A DNA stretch of 32,942 nucleotides from Clostridium sp. AM49-4BH (GTDB taxonomy: Bacteria; Bacillota; Clostridia; Lachnospirales; Lachnospiraceae), in assembly GCF_003478335.1 (NCBI RefSeq), contig NZ_QUFB01000032.1, forward strand, positions 1 to 32,942. Direction: 5' to 3'. Each line of letters opens with the position of its first letter. Positions within the stretch are counted from its first letter, which is position 1. Positions 10,534 to 18,600 of the stretch are shown here, in pieces. A program made the translations under genes and the position numbers. The notes under the pieces were generated by a model, which had not been told where the DNA came from, ran no database searches, and worked only from the letters and a program-made list of their open reading frames with translations.

Positions 10534-11550
10534 ATGATAAAGAAAAGTAAATGGATGGCAGTTGGTTTAAGTATATGCATTGCCGTGGCAGGAGTATGCA
10601 CGGGCTGTGGCAATTCCAAGATCGGCACAAAAAAGGTAAAGCTTGCGGCAGGAACACCGAATAAGGATTCGATCGTTATGTCAGTGGGCAGTGACGGTGT
10701 AGAATATAGCGAGATGATGAACTATGCCTACCTATTAAAAAGACAGTATGAGGGCAATTTTGGAAGTGAGCTATGGAACTATTCGCTGGGCGGCAATAAA
10801 ACAGTGGGTGCTCAGGCAAAGCAGGAAATCGTCAATATGGTAACACAGCTTAAAGTGATCGCGCAGGCAGCGGATCGTAATGAAGTTTCACTTACCAATG
10901 ATGAGAAAGACGAGGCAATGCAAAAGGCAGAAAAGATCATGGAAAAGGTGTCTGACAGTGATAAAAAGAAATATTATTTATCCGTTCAGGGACTTAGTAA
11001 ATTGTATGAAGAAAACGTGCTTGCCAATAAAATGTTTTATGTGGCTACTGACAAGGCAAACACCGACGTGTCAGATGAGGAAGCAAGGCAGGCTGCGATC
11101 CAGTATATCGAGATCATGACGAAAGGGATCGGAAGTTCCGGACAGAAGATCGATATGGATGAGAAAGCCAAGGCACAGGCTCTTAAGTGGGCAGAACAGC
11201 TGCAGCTTCGTGCAGTTAAGACGAAAGACTTTTTGACATTGGCCAAAGATAATACCGATGCAACAACGCAGGAACTGGTGGTTGGCAAAAGTTCCACCAA
11301 ATTGGAGAAAGCGGCATTGGATGCGGCGTTAGCCCTCAAAAAGGGTGAAGTGAGCAGTGTTGTAGAGGGAACGCAGGGATATTATATTATATATTGCGTC
11401 AATGACAAGGAAGAGGATGCGACACAGGCTCGCAAGGAAGTTATCATTGCAAAACGCCAGAATCGCCTGTTCCAAAAGAAATATAACATCTGGCTCAATA
11501 AGTGCGATGTTAATATCAGTGAAGATTTTTGGGATTATTTCCAGTTGTAA
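10534..11550 (+). CDS. PrsA/SurA-like peptidyl-prolyl isomerase lipoprotein
   Basis: Predicted extracytoplasmic foldase attached to the membrane by lipid. The ATG at 10534 is preferred over 10525 because GGAAAGG (10517-10523) lies 10 bases before it but only 1 base before the other. The signal peptide (IKKSKWMAVGLSICIAVAG) leads to a lipobox-like CTGC followed by GNSK. A helical chaperone-like middle leads to a parvulin-type region with ALDAALALKKGEVSSVV and GYYIIYCVND, typical of rotamase domains. 338 residues. It follows mfd by 18 bases and is followed by cheX after 15. The catalytic domain is divergent, so isomerase activity is inferred. Confidence 0.82.
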   Translation: MIKKSKWMAVGLSICIAVAGVCTGCGNSKIGTKKVKLAAGTPNKDSIVMSVGSDGVEYSEMMNYAYLLKRQYEGNFGSELWNYSLGGNKTVGAQAKQEIVNMVTQLKVIAQAADRNEVSLTNDEKDEAMQKAEKIMEKVSDSDKKKYYLSVQGLSKLYEENVLANKMFYVATDKANTDVSDEEARQAAIQYIEIMTKGIGSSGQKIDMDEKAKAQALKWAEQLQLRAVKTKDFLTLAKDNTDATTQELVVGKSSTKLEKAALDAALALKKGEVSSVVEGTQGYYIIYCVNDKEEDATQARKEVIIAKRQNRLFQKKYNIWLNKCDVNISEDFWDYFQL

Positions 11551-11565
11551 GGGGAGGGAGAAAGT

Positions 11566-12024
11566 TTGAAAGCAGAGCATGTCAATCCATTTATCATATC
11601 TGTGTGCAAAGTGATGAAAGATATGTGTATGTTGGATTTAAAAATAGGGACACCATCTCTTAGACAACAGAGTTTCCCGGAAGAAAATTCTTTGATCCGT
11701 CTCGGGCTGGTAGGTCAGCTTTCGGGAGAAGTATTGCTTAATTTTGAACCACAGACAGCACTTGGGGTCGTATCTAAAATGATGATGATGCCGGTCAATG
11801 CCATTGATGCGATCGGACAGAGTGCAATTTCGGAATTAGGAAATATGGTGGCGGGCAATGCGGCGACGGTATTTGCAAATAATAATATTATGATTGATAT
11901 TACACCACCGGATTATTGTGTTGGTGCAAGTTATGATGGTGCGGCAACGGAAATGTTTACGATTCCTTTTTCAACAGAAATTGGAGATATGACGATCGAT
12001 GTACGCATTGAACAGGAAGGATAA
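11566..12024 (+). CDS. cheX: CheX/CheC-family CheY-phosphate phosphatase
   Basis: Predicted to dephosphorylate CheY-P, resetting flagellar motor signalling. 152 residues with the family helix ISELGNMVAGNA, in which E90 and N93 are the expected phosphatase residues. The start codon is TTG: GGGGAGGG (11551-11558) ends 7 bases upstream and no better ATG exists before the conserved part. It sits between a foldase and an RNA methyltransferase rather than in a flagellar operon. The downstream reading frame starts 3 bases after its stop, with its ribosome binding site (AGGAAGG) inside the cheX 3' end. Confidence 0.85.
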   Translation: MKAEHVNPFIISVCKVMKDMCMLDLKIGTPSLRQQSFPEENSLIRLGLVGQLSGEVLLNFEPQTALGVVSKMMMMPVNAIDAIGQSAISELGNMVAGNAATVFANNNIMIDITPPDYCVGASYDGAATEMFTIPFSTEIGDMTIDVRIEQEG

Positions 12025-12027
12025 AAG

Positions 12028-12755
12028 ATGGCAGGATATAAGAGATACCGCAAGGATTCCCCGGTTTCCTATGCATTAGGTATAACGCTGACATTTGAAC
12101 TGTTGCGCTTTCAGCCGGACAAGGTGACGAGGGTATATATCACTCCGGCATGAAAGAGGGGGAAACATTAGACAAGCTGCGTAGTTTGTGCAGGGATGCC
12201 GGTATAGAAATGGTTCAGACAGACAAAATATTTCACGTATTGTCTCAAAAAGAAAATTGTTACGTGATCGGAGAATTTACGAAATATGAAGGGCAGCTGG
12301 AGAAAACAGCATCCCACATAGTTTTGGTAAATCCTTCTAATGCCGGCAATATGGGAACGATCATGCGGAGCGCCTTAGGATTTGGTTTGAATCAGATGGC
12401 GATCATACGTCCGGCAGTGGATGCCTTTGACCCCAAAGTGGTAAGAGCGTCCATGGGGGCGATTTTTTCGACAAACTTTGTTTACTTTGAGGATTTTGAT
12501 GAATATCAGGCACAGTTTGGTGAACGGGAATTATATCCATTTATGTTGGATGCCAAGAAAAGTCTGCATGAGATCAGACCACAGGGGACGTTTTCTTTGC
12601 TTTTTGGTAACGAAGCGACCGGACTGCCGGATCGCTTTGCACAGATCGGGACAAGTGTGATCATTCCGCATTCCAATCGCATCGACAGTCTGAATCTGCC
12701 GATCGCGGCGAGTATTGCGATGTATGAGACAACGAAACAGCAATTTGAGAGTTGA
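12028..12755 (+). pseudogene. SpoU/TrmH-family RNA 2'-O-methyltransferase with 1-nt frameshift
   Basis: The SAM-dependent SPOUT methyltransferase body is intact in the frame from 12150: motif 1 NPSNAGNMGTIMRS, motif 2 LLFGNEATGLPD, motif 3 IPHSNRIDSLNLPIAASIA. Its N-terminal substrate-binding part lies in another frame from ATG 12028 (MAGYKRYRKDSPVSYALG), which has a good ribosome binding site (AGGAAGG) and stops at 12151-12153. One extra base near 12140, making VYI-HSG-MKEGE continuous, would restore a single 242-codon protein, and 728+1 bases is a multiple of three. The stop and the internal ATG overlap as ATGA, so re-initiation could yield a 201-residue truncated enzyme. Could be a real mutation, a sequencing error, or (less likely) programmed frameshifting. 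Confidence 0.82.
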
Positions 12756-12770
12756 CAGGTTTGTTATAAT
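12742..12770 (+). promoter_or_regulatory. candidate extended -10 promoter for the CobW gene
   Basis: TGTTATAAT at 12762-12770 is a perfect extended -10 (TGn plus TATAAT), about 48 bases before the chosen ATG. The TTGACA at 12752-12757 is only 7 bases from it and cannot be its -35; the AT-rich 12742-12747 would be the weak -35. Confidence 0.4.
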
Positions 12771-12818
12771 GATAGTTAGAGGCAAATGCAAATGACGATA
12801 GAAAGGATTGATGAGACA

Positions 12819-13844
12819 ATGGCAAAGATTGATATTATTTCAGGATTTTTAGGAGCAGGTAAAACGACGTTGATCAAAAAGCTGATCGCAGAAGCATTTG
12901 AAGGTGAGAAGTTAGTCTTGATCGAGAACGAGTTCGGTGAGATCGGTATCGATGGTGGATTTTTGAAAGAGGCAGGAATCCAGATTACAGAGATGAATTC
13001 CGGTTGCATTTGCTGTTCTTTGGTTGGTGACTTTGGAGAGGCACTCAAAGAGGTGCTTACAAAATATAGTCCGGATCGTGTTATTATTGAGCCATCCGGA
13101 GTTGGCAAGTTGTCTGATGTGGTCAAAGCAGTAAAAAATATTGGTGATGAAGTACAGATCAACAGTACGGCAACGGTTGTAGATGCATCGAAATGCAAGA
13201 TGTATATGAAGAATTACGGTGAGTTCTACAACAACCAGATCGAATACGCAGGAACAGTAATCTTGAGCCGTACACAGAATGTGTCAGCCGACAAGCTGGA
13301 TGCTTGTCTGAAGATGATTCGTGAGAAAAACGAGGAAGCATCTATTATTACAACACCATGGGATGATATTCAGGGTAAAAATATCGTAGAGGCTATGGAA
13401 AAGGTTAATTCTTTGGAAAAAGAGCTGTTAGAGGAGCATGAACATCATCACGATGGCGAGTGTGGATGCGGACATCATCATGATCACGACCATCATGACC
13501 ACGAGCATGATCACGACGGTGAGTGTGGATGCGGACATCATCATGACCATCACCATCATCATGCAGATGATGTATTTACAAGCTGGGGCGTTGAGACAGC
13601 GCACAAGTTTACGGAGGAAGAGCTTACCGAGATTTTGCACAAGTTAGCTGAGACGAAAGACTATGGTGACGTTTTACGTGCAAAGGGTATTGTAGCGGCA
13701 GCAGAAGGAGAGTGGTTCCACTTTGATCTGGTACCGGAAGAGACGGAAATTCGCCGCGGAGCAGCCGACTTTACAGGACGTATTTGTGTTATCGGTGCTG
13801 ACTTGAAGGAAGATGCGATCAAAGAATTATTCCACGTTGCGTAA
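12819..13844 (+). CDS. CobW/COG0523 (G3E) GTPase with His/Cys-rich metal loop
   Basis: Metal-chaperone GTPase of the COG0523 family, whose members insert or traffic zinc, cobalt or nickel. Start at ATG 12819 (MAKIDIISGFLGAGKTTL) gives the usual N-terminus with Walker A GFLGAGKT. The family metal motif CICC lies at 63-66. Later motifs include IIEPSG and TVVDASK. Residues about 206-250 are a very His-rich loop in which a unit containing DGECGCGHHHDH occurs twice, followed by HHHHH. The C-terminal CobW domain (KGIVAAAEGEWFHFDLVPEE) is intact. 341 residues. The gene downstream encodes a second P-loop GTPase, so they probably act together. Zinc is the most likely metal by family, but I saw no clear Zur box. 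Confidence 0.9.
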   Translation: MAKIDIISGFLGAGKTTLIKKLIAEAFEGEKLVLIENEFGEIGIDGGFLKEAGIQITEMNSGCICCSLVGDFGEALKEVLTKYSPDRVIIEPSGVGKLSDVVKAVKNIGDEVQINSTATVVDASKCKMYMKNYGEFYNNQIEYAGTVILSRTQNVSADKLDACLKMIREKNEEASIITTPWDDIQGKNIVEAMEKVNSLEKELLEEHEHHHDGECGCGHHHDHDHHDHEHDHDGECGCGHHHDHHHHHADDVFTSWGVETAHKFTEEELTEILHKLAETKDYGDVLRAKGIVAAAEGEWFHFDLVPEETEIRRGAADFTGRICVIGADLKEDAIKELFHVA

Positions 13845-13862
13845 AGAGGACTACGATTTACG

Positions 13863-13883
13863 GCTTCCATTTCAAATGGAAGC
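13863..13883. promoter_or_regulatory. perfect 21-nt palindrome between the two GTPase genes
   Basis: GCTTCCATTT (13863-13872) and AAATGGAAGC (13874-13883) are perfect reverse complements around one central C, in the 66-base gap. There is no T-run after it, so it is more like an operator or mRNA stem than a terminator. The downstream GGAGG is at 13900. Confidence 0.55.
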
Positions 13884-13910
13884 TAAACATAGAGTTGATG
13901 GAGGTTTTGA

Positions 13911-14887
13911 ATGTTTGGTAAGAAGAAAGAGGAGATGATGGTATACGTCATTATGGGCTTTTTGGAAGCCGGTAAGACGAATCTGATCCGTGACCTTGTC
14001 GTGGATGATATGTTTGACGACAAGATCAAAACGATGATCTTGGCATGCGAAGAGGGCGAGTTAGAATACGAACCGGACGTGTTAGAGAAGGCCAACTGCG
14101 TTGTGGAATACATCGAAGACGAAGAAGCATTTAATGGAAAGATCATTCAGAAATTTTTGAAAAACACCGTCCGGACCGCATCATCATTGAATACAACGGT
14201 ATGTGGCCGACAAAGCACATTCCGGAATTGTATGATGATATGGAAGAAATTTGTTTTGATCGTGAAGTGATCTTTCAGACGATAGATGTAGTCAATGATG
14301 AAACATTTGCTTTATATATGAAAAATATGCCATCTATGATGGTAGATCAGTTCCGCGTGGCAGAAATGATCATCATTAACCGTTGCACCGTCGAAAAGAC
14401 GAATAAAAACTCGATCCGTGGAAGCATAAAAGCGGTCAATCCGCGGGCGCAGATTGTCTATGAATCAGCACAGGATGAGTTTTATGAGATGAAAGATCAG
14501 ATGCCGTTTGATGTCAATGCAGATGTCATTGAAATTAGTGACGATGATTTTGGACTTTGGTATATTGACATGATCGACCATCCGGAAACATATCAGAATA
14601 AGACGTTGAAGGTAACAGGTTTGATCCAGAAGCCAAAGGGGATTCCGGCAGGCTTTGCAGTATTTGGACGTTTTGCGATGACCTGCTGTGCAGACGATGT
14701 ACAGTATATGGGATTTCTGTGCAAAGCAGATGATTGGTCAGAGTTTAAGGCAAAGCAGTATGTTACCGTGACGGCCCGATTTGAATACAAATTCATGAAG
14801 GAATATGGCGAGGAAGGTCCTGTCTTTTATGCAGAGCAGGTGGAAGCGGCAGACAAGCCAAAAGAGGAGCTTGTTTATTTCAATTAA
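13911..14887 (+). pseudogene. P-loop GTPase fused to YcgQ/DUF1980-like domain, 1-nt frameshift
   Basis: The N-terminal part (13911 on) has Walker A GFLEAGKT and a CobW-like start; the C-terminal part reads in a second frame, ending at 14887. Reading the second frame back gives HRPDRIIIEYNGMWP, an expected continuation, so one base is missing near 14154-14164, where T5 and A5 runs lie side by side. 977+1 bases is a multiple of three, giving 325 codons. The C-terminal third (VTGLIQKPKGIPAGFAVFGR, then FAMTCCADDVQYMGF) resembles the domain of YcgQ/TIGR03943 proteins, including the paired Cys. As sequenced, the first frame stops at 14270 and only a fragment from TTG/ATG-type internal starts could be made. 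Together with the upstream COG0523 protein it suggests metal handling; the substrate is inferred. Confidence 0.8.
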
Positions 14888-14960
14888 GTGAGGCAGCAGT
14901 TTATAGAGGCTCTGCATATATGCAAGTTGTAGCTTAACAGCTCGGATGTGTCGAAAGCTC

Positions 14961-16010
14961 TTAGGCACTGCGCATCCATATCTGATAGATGGAGCGGATC
15001 AGCACGACCGCAAATGGGCCGAGAAAGATGCCGCACACACCGTACAATGAAATACCGATGTAAATGGAAGCAAGGGTAAAAAAAGGAAGTGTATTTAAGT
15101 TACTTCCAATTAACCTTGCTTCTAATAATTCACGCGTAAATACTGTTAATAAATATGCAGTAAGCAGAACTGCGGCCGCGAAAAAAGAACCATGAAATAA
15201 TTTTACAAGTCCCCATGGAATCAATATCATCCCACTCCCCAAAATAGGAAATGCATCAAAAATGGAAATAAACAGACCGATCACGATACAATATGGATTG
15301 CGGATGAGCAGAAAAGCAATTGTGCAAATAGCCCAATTACAGCCAATAATGATGAGCTGACTTCGCATATAGGCAAATCCGGTATTCCACATGGTATGCC
15401 CAAGCTCTGACAAAACCGAAAAATAACGATTTTTGTGGATCATAGTATGCAAATGATCATAGTCTTTGCACAAAACGATGAAACTGACGATAACGATCAG
15501 CAAAAATGCGCATACTCGCATGGAGCTTCCCATACATTGCAGCGCTATCCTGCCAATATTTTGATAGAGGTTTGTAAATGATGACGGATCCAGATTGTGA
15601 AACTGTTCCTTAGCAAATATTAGGCAACTACCTTTTTGTAGACCTAAATAATAATCCAAATGTTGCAAAATATTATGACAACAGGATTCTATGGATTTTG
15701 TATAAATTTGATGATAAATGGACAAATTTGTGAGAAGTAGTTTACATTGCTGAAATAAAAGCCATCCGATCAGCAAAAAAACACCCAAAAAGGCAAGAGA
15801 GATCAAGAGTAAGGTGCCATTTGCCGCCAGCCACTTTGGAAGATGACATTTTTTTTGTAAAAATAGGACGATAGGCATTAAGCTCCGCATCAGTGTATAT
15901 GCGAATAAAAACGGGAAAATAAGGGGTAAAACGTATTTGAAGGACAAAAGAACAGCACCCGATATAAATGTAATAATAAGCAGTTGTCGAAGCAAAGGAT
16001 GTGCATTCAT
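14961..16010 (-). CDS. AI-2E family (YtvI-like) membrane protein
   Basis: Polytopic inner membrane protein of the PF01594 family; members export autoinducer-2 or ions, and the YtvI branch is linked to sporulation. About seven to eight hydrophobic segments are visible, with the conserved end region FPILGSGMILIPWGLV, LLEARLIGSNLNTLPF and YIGISLYGVCGIFLGP. The start at 16010 (MNAHPLLRQ) is chosen because AAAGGAGG sits 7 bases upstream; an earlier in-frame codon at 16037 has none. 349 residues. It converges with the broken GTPase gene on its left. The substrate is not predictable from sequence. Confidence 0.85.
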   Translation of the reverse strand: MNAHPLLRQLLIITFISGAVLLSFKYVLPLIFPFLFAYTLMRSLMPIVLFLQKKCHLPKWLAANGTLLLISLAFLGVFLLIGWLLFQQCKLLLTNLSIYHQIYTKSIESCCHNILQHLDYYLGLQKGSCLIFAKEQFHNLDPSSFTNLYQNIGRIALQCMGSSMRVCAFLLIVIVSFIVLCKDYDHLHTMIHKNRYFSVLSELGHTMWNTGFAYMRSQLIIIGCNWAICTIAFLLIRNPYCIVIGLFISIFDAFPILGSGMILIPWGLVKLFHGSFFAAAVLLTAYLLTVFTRELLEARLIGSNLNTLPFFTLASIYIGISLYGVCGIFLGPFAVVLIRSIYQIWMRSA

Positions 16011-16120
16011 AACGGATCCTCCTTTCTGTAAACGCAATTTTAGACGGCGGAAGTGCTCTATTTAGTGTGTACAAAAGCAATGATTTCATACAAAAAATAA
16101 TGTTTACAAAATATTAATAA

Positions 16121-16213
16121 CTATAACATTTCACGTTCATAATTCCACCCTATAATAATAACCATATCAGAGAGTAAATGTCGACTCACTGGTAGCTTAG
16201 ATTTTTTTTTCAT
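16121..16213 (-). CDS. candidate 30-residue small protein
   Basis: A minus-strand ORF begins at ATG 16213 with AAAGGAG 5 bases upstream and ends at TAG 16121. It encodes a basic N-terminus (MKKKSKLPVSRHL), a short hydrophobic stretch (MVIIIG) and WNYEREML at the end. It lies 110 bases upstream of the AI-2E family gene on the same strand and could share its transcript. I do not recognise the peptide. Support rests on the strong ribosome binding site and position; the ORF is short enough to arise by chance. Confidence 0.45.
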   Translation of the reverse strand: MKKKSKLPVSRHLLSDMVIIIGWNYEREML

Positions 16214-16225
16214 ACCTTCTCCTTT

Positions 16226-16257
16226 AAGGACTGTGTACGCTGCAGTCCTTTTTTTTT
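16226..16257 (+). terminator. intrinsic terminator in a divergent intergenic region
   Basis: AAGGACTG (16226-16233) pairs perfectly with CAGTCCTT (16243-16250) around a 9-nt loop, followed by seven more T. No plus-strand gene precedes it nearby, so it would end either a small RNA or antisense transcription from the convergent side. Confidence 0.75.
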
Positions 16258-16268
16258 GCCTATTATGA

Positions 16269-16305
16269 TTAAAGTGTCAGAAGGTCTGAAATCTTGACAC
16301 CTTAA
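16269..16305. promoter_or_regulatory. operator-like inverted repeat upstream of the MATE gene
   Basis: TTAAAGTGTCA (16269-16279) and TGACACCTTAA (16295-16305) are inverted repeats with one mismatch and a 15-nt spacer. A TTGACA (16294-16299) lies in the right arm, about 100 bases before the MATE start, but no well-spaced -10 follows (TATAGA begins only 12 bases after it). A repressor site is plausible. Confidence 0.5.
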
Positions 16306-16396
16306 TCCTATTATAGAATCGGGGAATGCCGATTGTGTGCATTTGGTAGGTGGAGTTTGAGTTAGCGATGCATTTATTTCATTGGGAGGAATTGAA

Positions 16397-17755
16397 ATGA
16401 TGGAAAGGACACAGAAACAGACAAAAAATTTGACCGAAGGATCACCGGCAAGATTGATCTTGGAATTTGCGGTTCCAATGTTTTTAGGATTATTGTTTCA
16501 GCAGTTTTACAGCATGGTAGACACAATGATCGTTGGTAAATTTTTAGGAATGAAACCATTGGCTGGAGTTGGTGCGACAGGGTCGTTAAACTTTATGGTG
16601 ATTGGATTTTGTATTGGTGTATGCAATGGATTTGCCATTCCGGTAGCACAGAAACTTGGTGCCAAGGATTATTCTGCGCTTCGTCGTTTTGTGGCGAATG
16701 CTACATGGCTTTGTCTTGCATTTTCTGTTGTTATGACGGTGATCGTGTCAATTTTGTGCGGAGATATCTTGCGCTTTATGAAAACACCGGAGGATATTTT
16801 TTCCTATACATATTGGTATATGTTGATCATTTTTTTAGGAATACCATGCACTTTTCTGTATAATATATTGGCGGCACTGATCCGCTCTTTGGGAGACAGC
16901 AAAACGCCGGTGATCTTTTTGGCATTAGCATCTGTCCTCAATATTGGACTGGATCTCGTATTTATCATTGTATTTCGTATGGGCGTCAAAGGAGCTGCAC
17001 TTGCGACTGTGCTGGCACAGGGAATCTCCGGGTTGTGTTGTCTGTGGTATATTGGAAAGCGTTTTCCAATCCTGCGGGGAACGAAAGAAGAGTGGAAACC
17101 GTTGCCAAAGTATATGATACGTTTATGTGCGGTTGGAATTCCGATGGGAATGCAGTATTCGATCACAGCGATAGGAACACTTGTGATCCAGGCAGCAGTG
17201 AACGGTTTTGGCTCTACAGTGGTGGCCGGAGTGACGGCAGCGACTAAGCTTGGTAATTTTGTATCCTGTCCGATCGAGGCACTGGGACAGACAATGGCAC
17301 CATACGTTGGACAAAATATGGGAGCCGGCAAACCGAAGCGTATTGGTAAGGGACTTTTGGCAGCCTCTCTCATGGGATTTGGGGTGTCTGCGGTACTGTT
17401 TGTCATTGTTTTATTGTTTGGAAAGCCGATGACGTTATTATTTCTTAGTGCAAAGGAAGTGAAAGCCGTAAAATATGCGTATCAGTATATGATCGTAACA
17501 ACAGCCGGATATTCTTTGCTTACCTTAGTGAATACAGTTCGTTTTACGATACAGGGAATGGGGTATTCGGCGATCGCTATATTGGCCGGGGTGTTTGAAA
17601 TGGCGGCAAGAACCTTGGCTGGTACGCTTGTAGTAAGTATGATCGGGTTTATGGGTGTTTGTATGGCAAATGATCTCGCATGGATTTTTGCAGATGCTTT
17701 CCTTATTCCGGTATTTTTTGTATTATATAGAAGAGCTAAGAAACAATATCAATGA
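16397..17755 (+). CDS. MATE family multidrug/Na+ antiporter
   Basis: Twelve-helix exporter that uses an ion gradient to expel toxic cations or metabolites. 452 residues from ATG 16397, which has GGGAGGA 6 bases upstream; an upstream in-frame TTG (16382) lies inside that binding site and is rejected. Family features: the start TEGSPARLILEFAVPMFLG, FQQFYSMVDTMIVGKFLG, and the second half with VGIPMGMQYSI and GQTMAPYVGQNMGAG. The divergent AI-2E gene lies 387 bases away. The inverted repeat at 16269-16305 may control it. The substrate cannot be told from sequence. Confidence 0.95.
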   Translation: MMERTQKQTKNLTEGSPARLILEFAVPMFLGLLFQQFYSMVDTMIVGKFLGMKPLAGVGATGSLNFMVIGFCIGVCNGFAIPVAQKLGAKDYSALRRFVANATWLCLAFSVVMTVIVSILCGDILRFMKTPEDIFSYTYWYMLIIFLGIPCTFLYNILAALIRSLGDSKTPVIFLALASVLNIGLDLVFIIVFRMGVKGAALATVLAQGISGLCCLWYIGKRFPILRGTKEEWKPLPKYMIRLCAVGIPMGMQYSITAIGTLVIQAAVNGFGSTVVAGVTAATKLGNFVSCPIEALGQTMAPYVGQNMGAGKPKRIGKGLLAASLMGFGVSAVLFVIVLLFGKPMTLLFLSAKEVKAVKYAYQYMIVTTAGYSLLTLVNTVRFTIQGMGYSAIAILAGVFEMAARTLAGTLVVSMIGFMGVCMANDLAWIFADAFLIPVFFVLYRRAKKQYQ

Positions 17756-17852
17756 TCTGCTTATATCATAAGAAGCAGACGGATGATCTGCTGCATCTGG
17801 ATGAGAGAAGAATGTGTCAATGACAGGTGTATTAAGGGGAGGGGAGAAGGTT

Positions 17853-18203
17853 ATGCTGATTAAATTATATTTACAGGAGGCTGTTCAAAGAGCGTTTCTT
17901 GTTGCGGTTGTTTATATCGTATTAAAAGGAATTTATTTGGCAATGATGAAAAAGGAAGTGCATATCGGCAAAGAAATATTGTATTGTGTTACATTGACTT
18001 ATATGGTTACTTTATTGGGCTATACTATGTTGCCAAACATGCATATGGGAATAGAATCCAGTGGGAAATTTTATTTTATTTGTGATAGGTGGGGAAATGG
18101 AAGGATTAATTTCATGCCCTTCAAAACAATAGGTACGTTTTTATTTCAATCAGAAAATGCCAATGTATCTCATTGGAAGGACGTTTCAGACTTAAATCTG
18201 CTG
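17853..18203 (+). pseudogene. VanZ-like membrane protein, 5' fragment
   Basis: From ATG 17853, after a purine-rich GGGGAGGGGAGAAGG, the reading frame gives two hydrophobic segments and the VanZ signatures YMVTLLGYTMLP and INFMPFKTI, then a short match to the next VanZ element (DLNLL). It then breaks off into unrelated residues (KMRSP) and stops at 18221. Full VanZ proteins continue with further helices. The break at about 18203 is where an EamA transporter fragment begins in another frame. Confidence 0.75.
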
Positions 18204-18517
18204 AAGATGCGAAGTCCATGAAGAAGGATTTGGTGAAACTGATAAAAAAGAGTAGTGTAGATATTTTGTATTTGGGATTGGGAGCTTCTGCGCTTTGCTT
18301 TGTGATATGGAATTTTGCAGTAAAAGAGTTGGGCGCAGTAAAGACAAGCGTTTATATCTATATGGTTCCGGTGATAACGGTCATTACTTCTGTACTAATT
18401 TTACATGAGAAACTGACCTTATTAGCCGGAATAGGAACGGTACTTACTTTGATAGGATTATTTCTGTCGGAGTATAAGCCGGAAAGAAATAGGACTAAAA
18501 ATGGATTTACAAAATGA
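18203..18517 (+). pseudogene. EamA/DMT transporter, 3' fragment
   Basis: Only the C-terminal part of a drug/metabolite transporter survives: LYLGLGASALCFVIWNFAVK, LGAVKTSVYIYMVPVITVIT and LTLLAGIGTVLTLIGLFLSE, the usual last helices of the second EamA repeat. The N-terminal half is absent. The frame can be read back to a TTG at 18173, but that stretch overlaps the VanZ fragment. The simplest reading is one deletion that joined the 5' end of a vanZ-type gene to the 3' end of an EamA gene. Confidence 0.75.
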
Positions 18518-18585
18518 AAAGTGCGTCAAATGGATTGCATATAAATGGGGTATTCTCTTTTATTCACATAGAAAAAGTGACCGGT

Positions 18586-18593
18586 GCCGATAA
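18586..18593 (+). promoter_or_regulatory. sigma-28-like -10 element (GCCGATAA)
   Basis: GCCGATAA is the flagellar/chemotaxis sigma-28 consensus -10, here 132 bases before a chemoreceptor gene. The -35 (TAAA-type) is imperfect: TAGA at 18569-18572 leaves a 13-base gap against the usual 14-16. The same octamer also occurs inside mfd at 9631-9638, so chance remains possible. Confidence 0.4.
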
Positions 18594-18600
18594 AAAAATC

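Noticed and set aside
12742..12818. A Zur (zinc) operator before the CobW gene.
   Set aside because: No clear inverted repeat of the usual Zur type is present; only a promoter-like -10 can be supported.
14888..14960. A terminator between the convergent genes, with the 12-bp palindrome TGCATATATGCA at 14913-14924.
   Set aside because: The palindrome is AT-rich without a T-run and no stable stem was found; left unassigned.
16150..16257. A riboswitch or attenuator for the MATE gene.
   Set aside because: No known aptamer pattern is visible, the -35 for the TATAAT at 16151 is poor, and that TATAAT lies within codons of the minus-strand small ORF.
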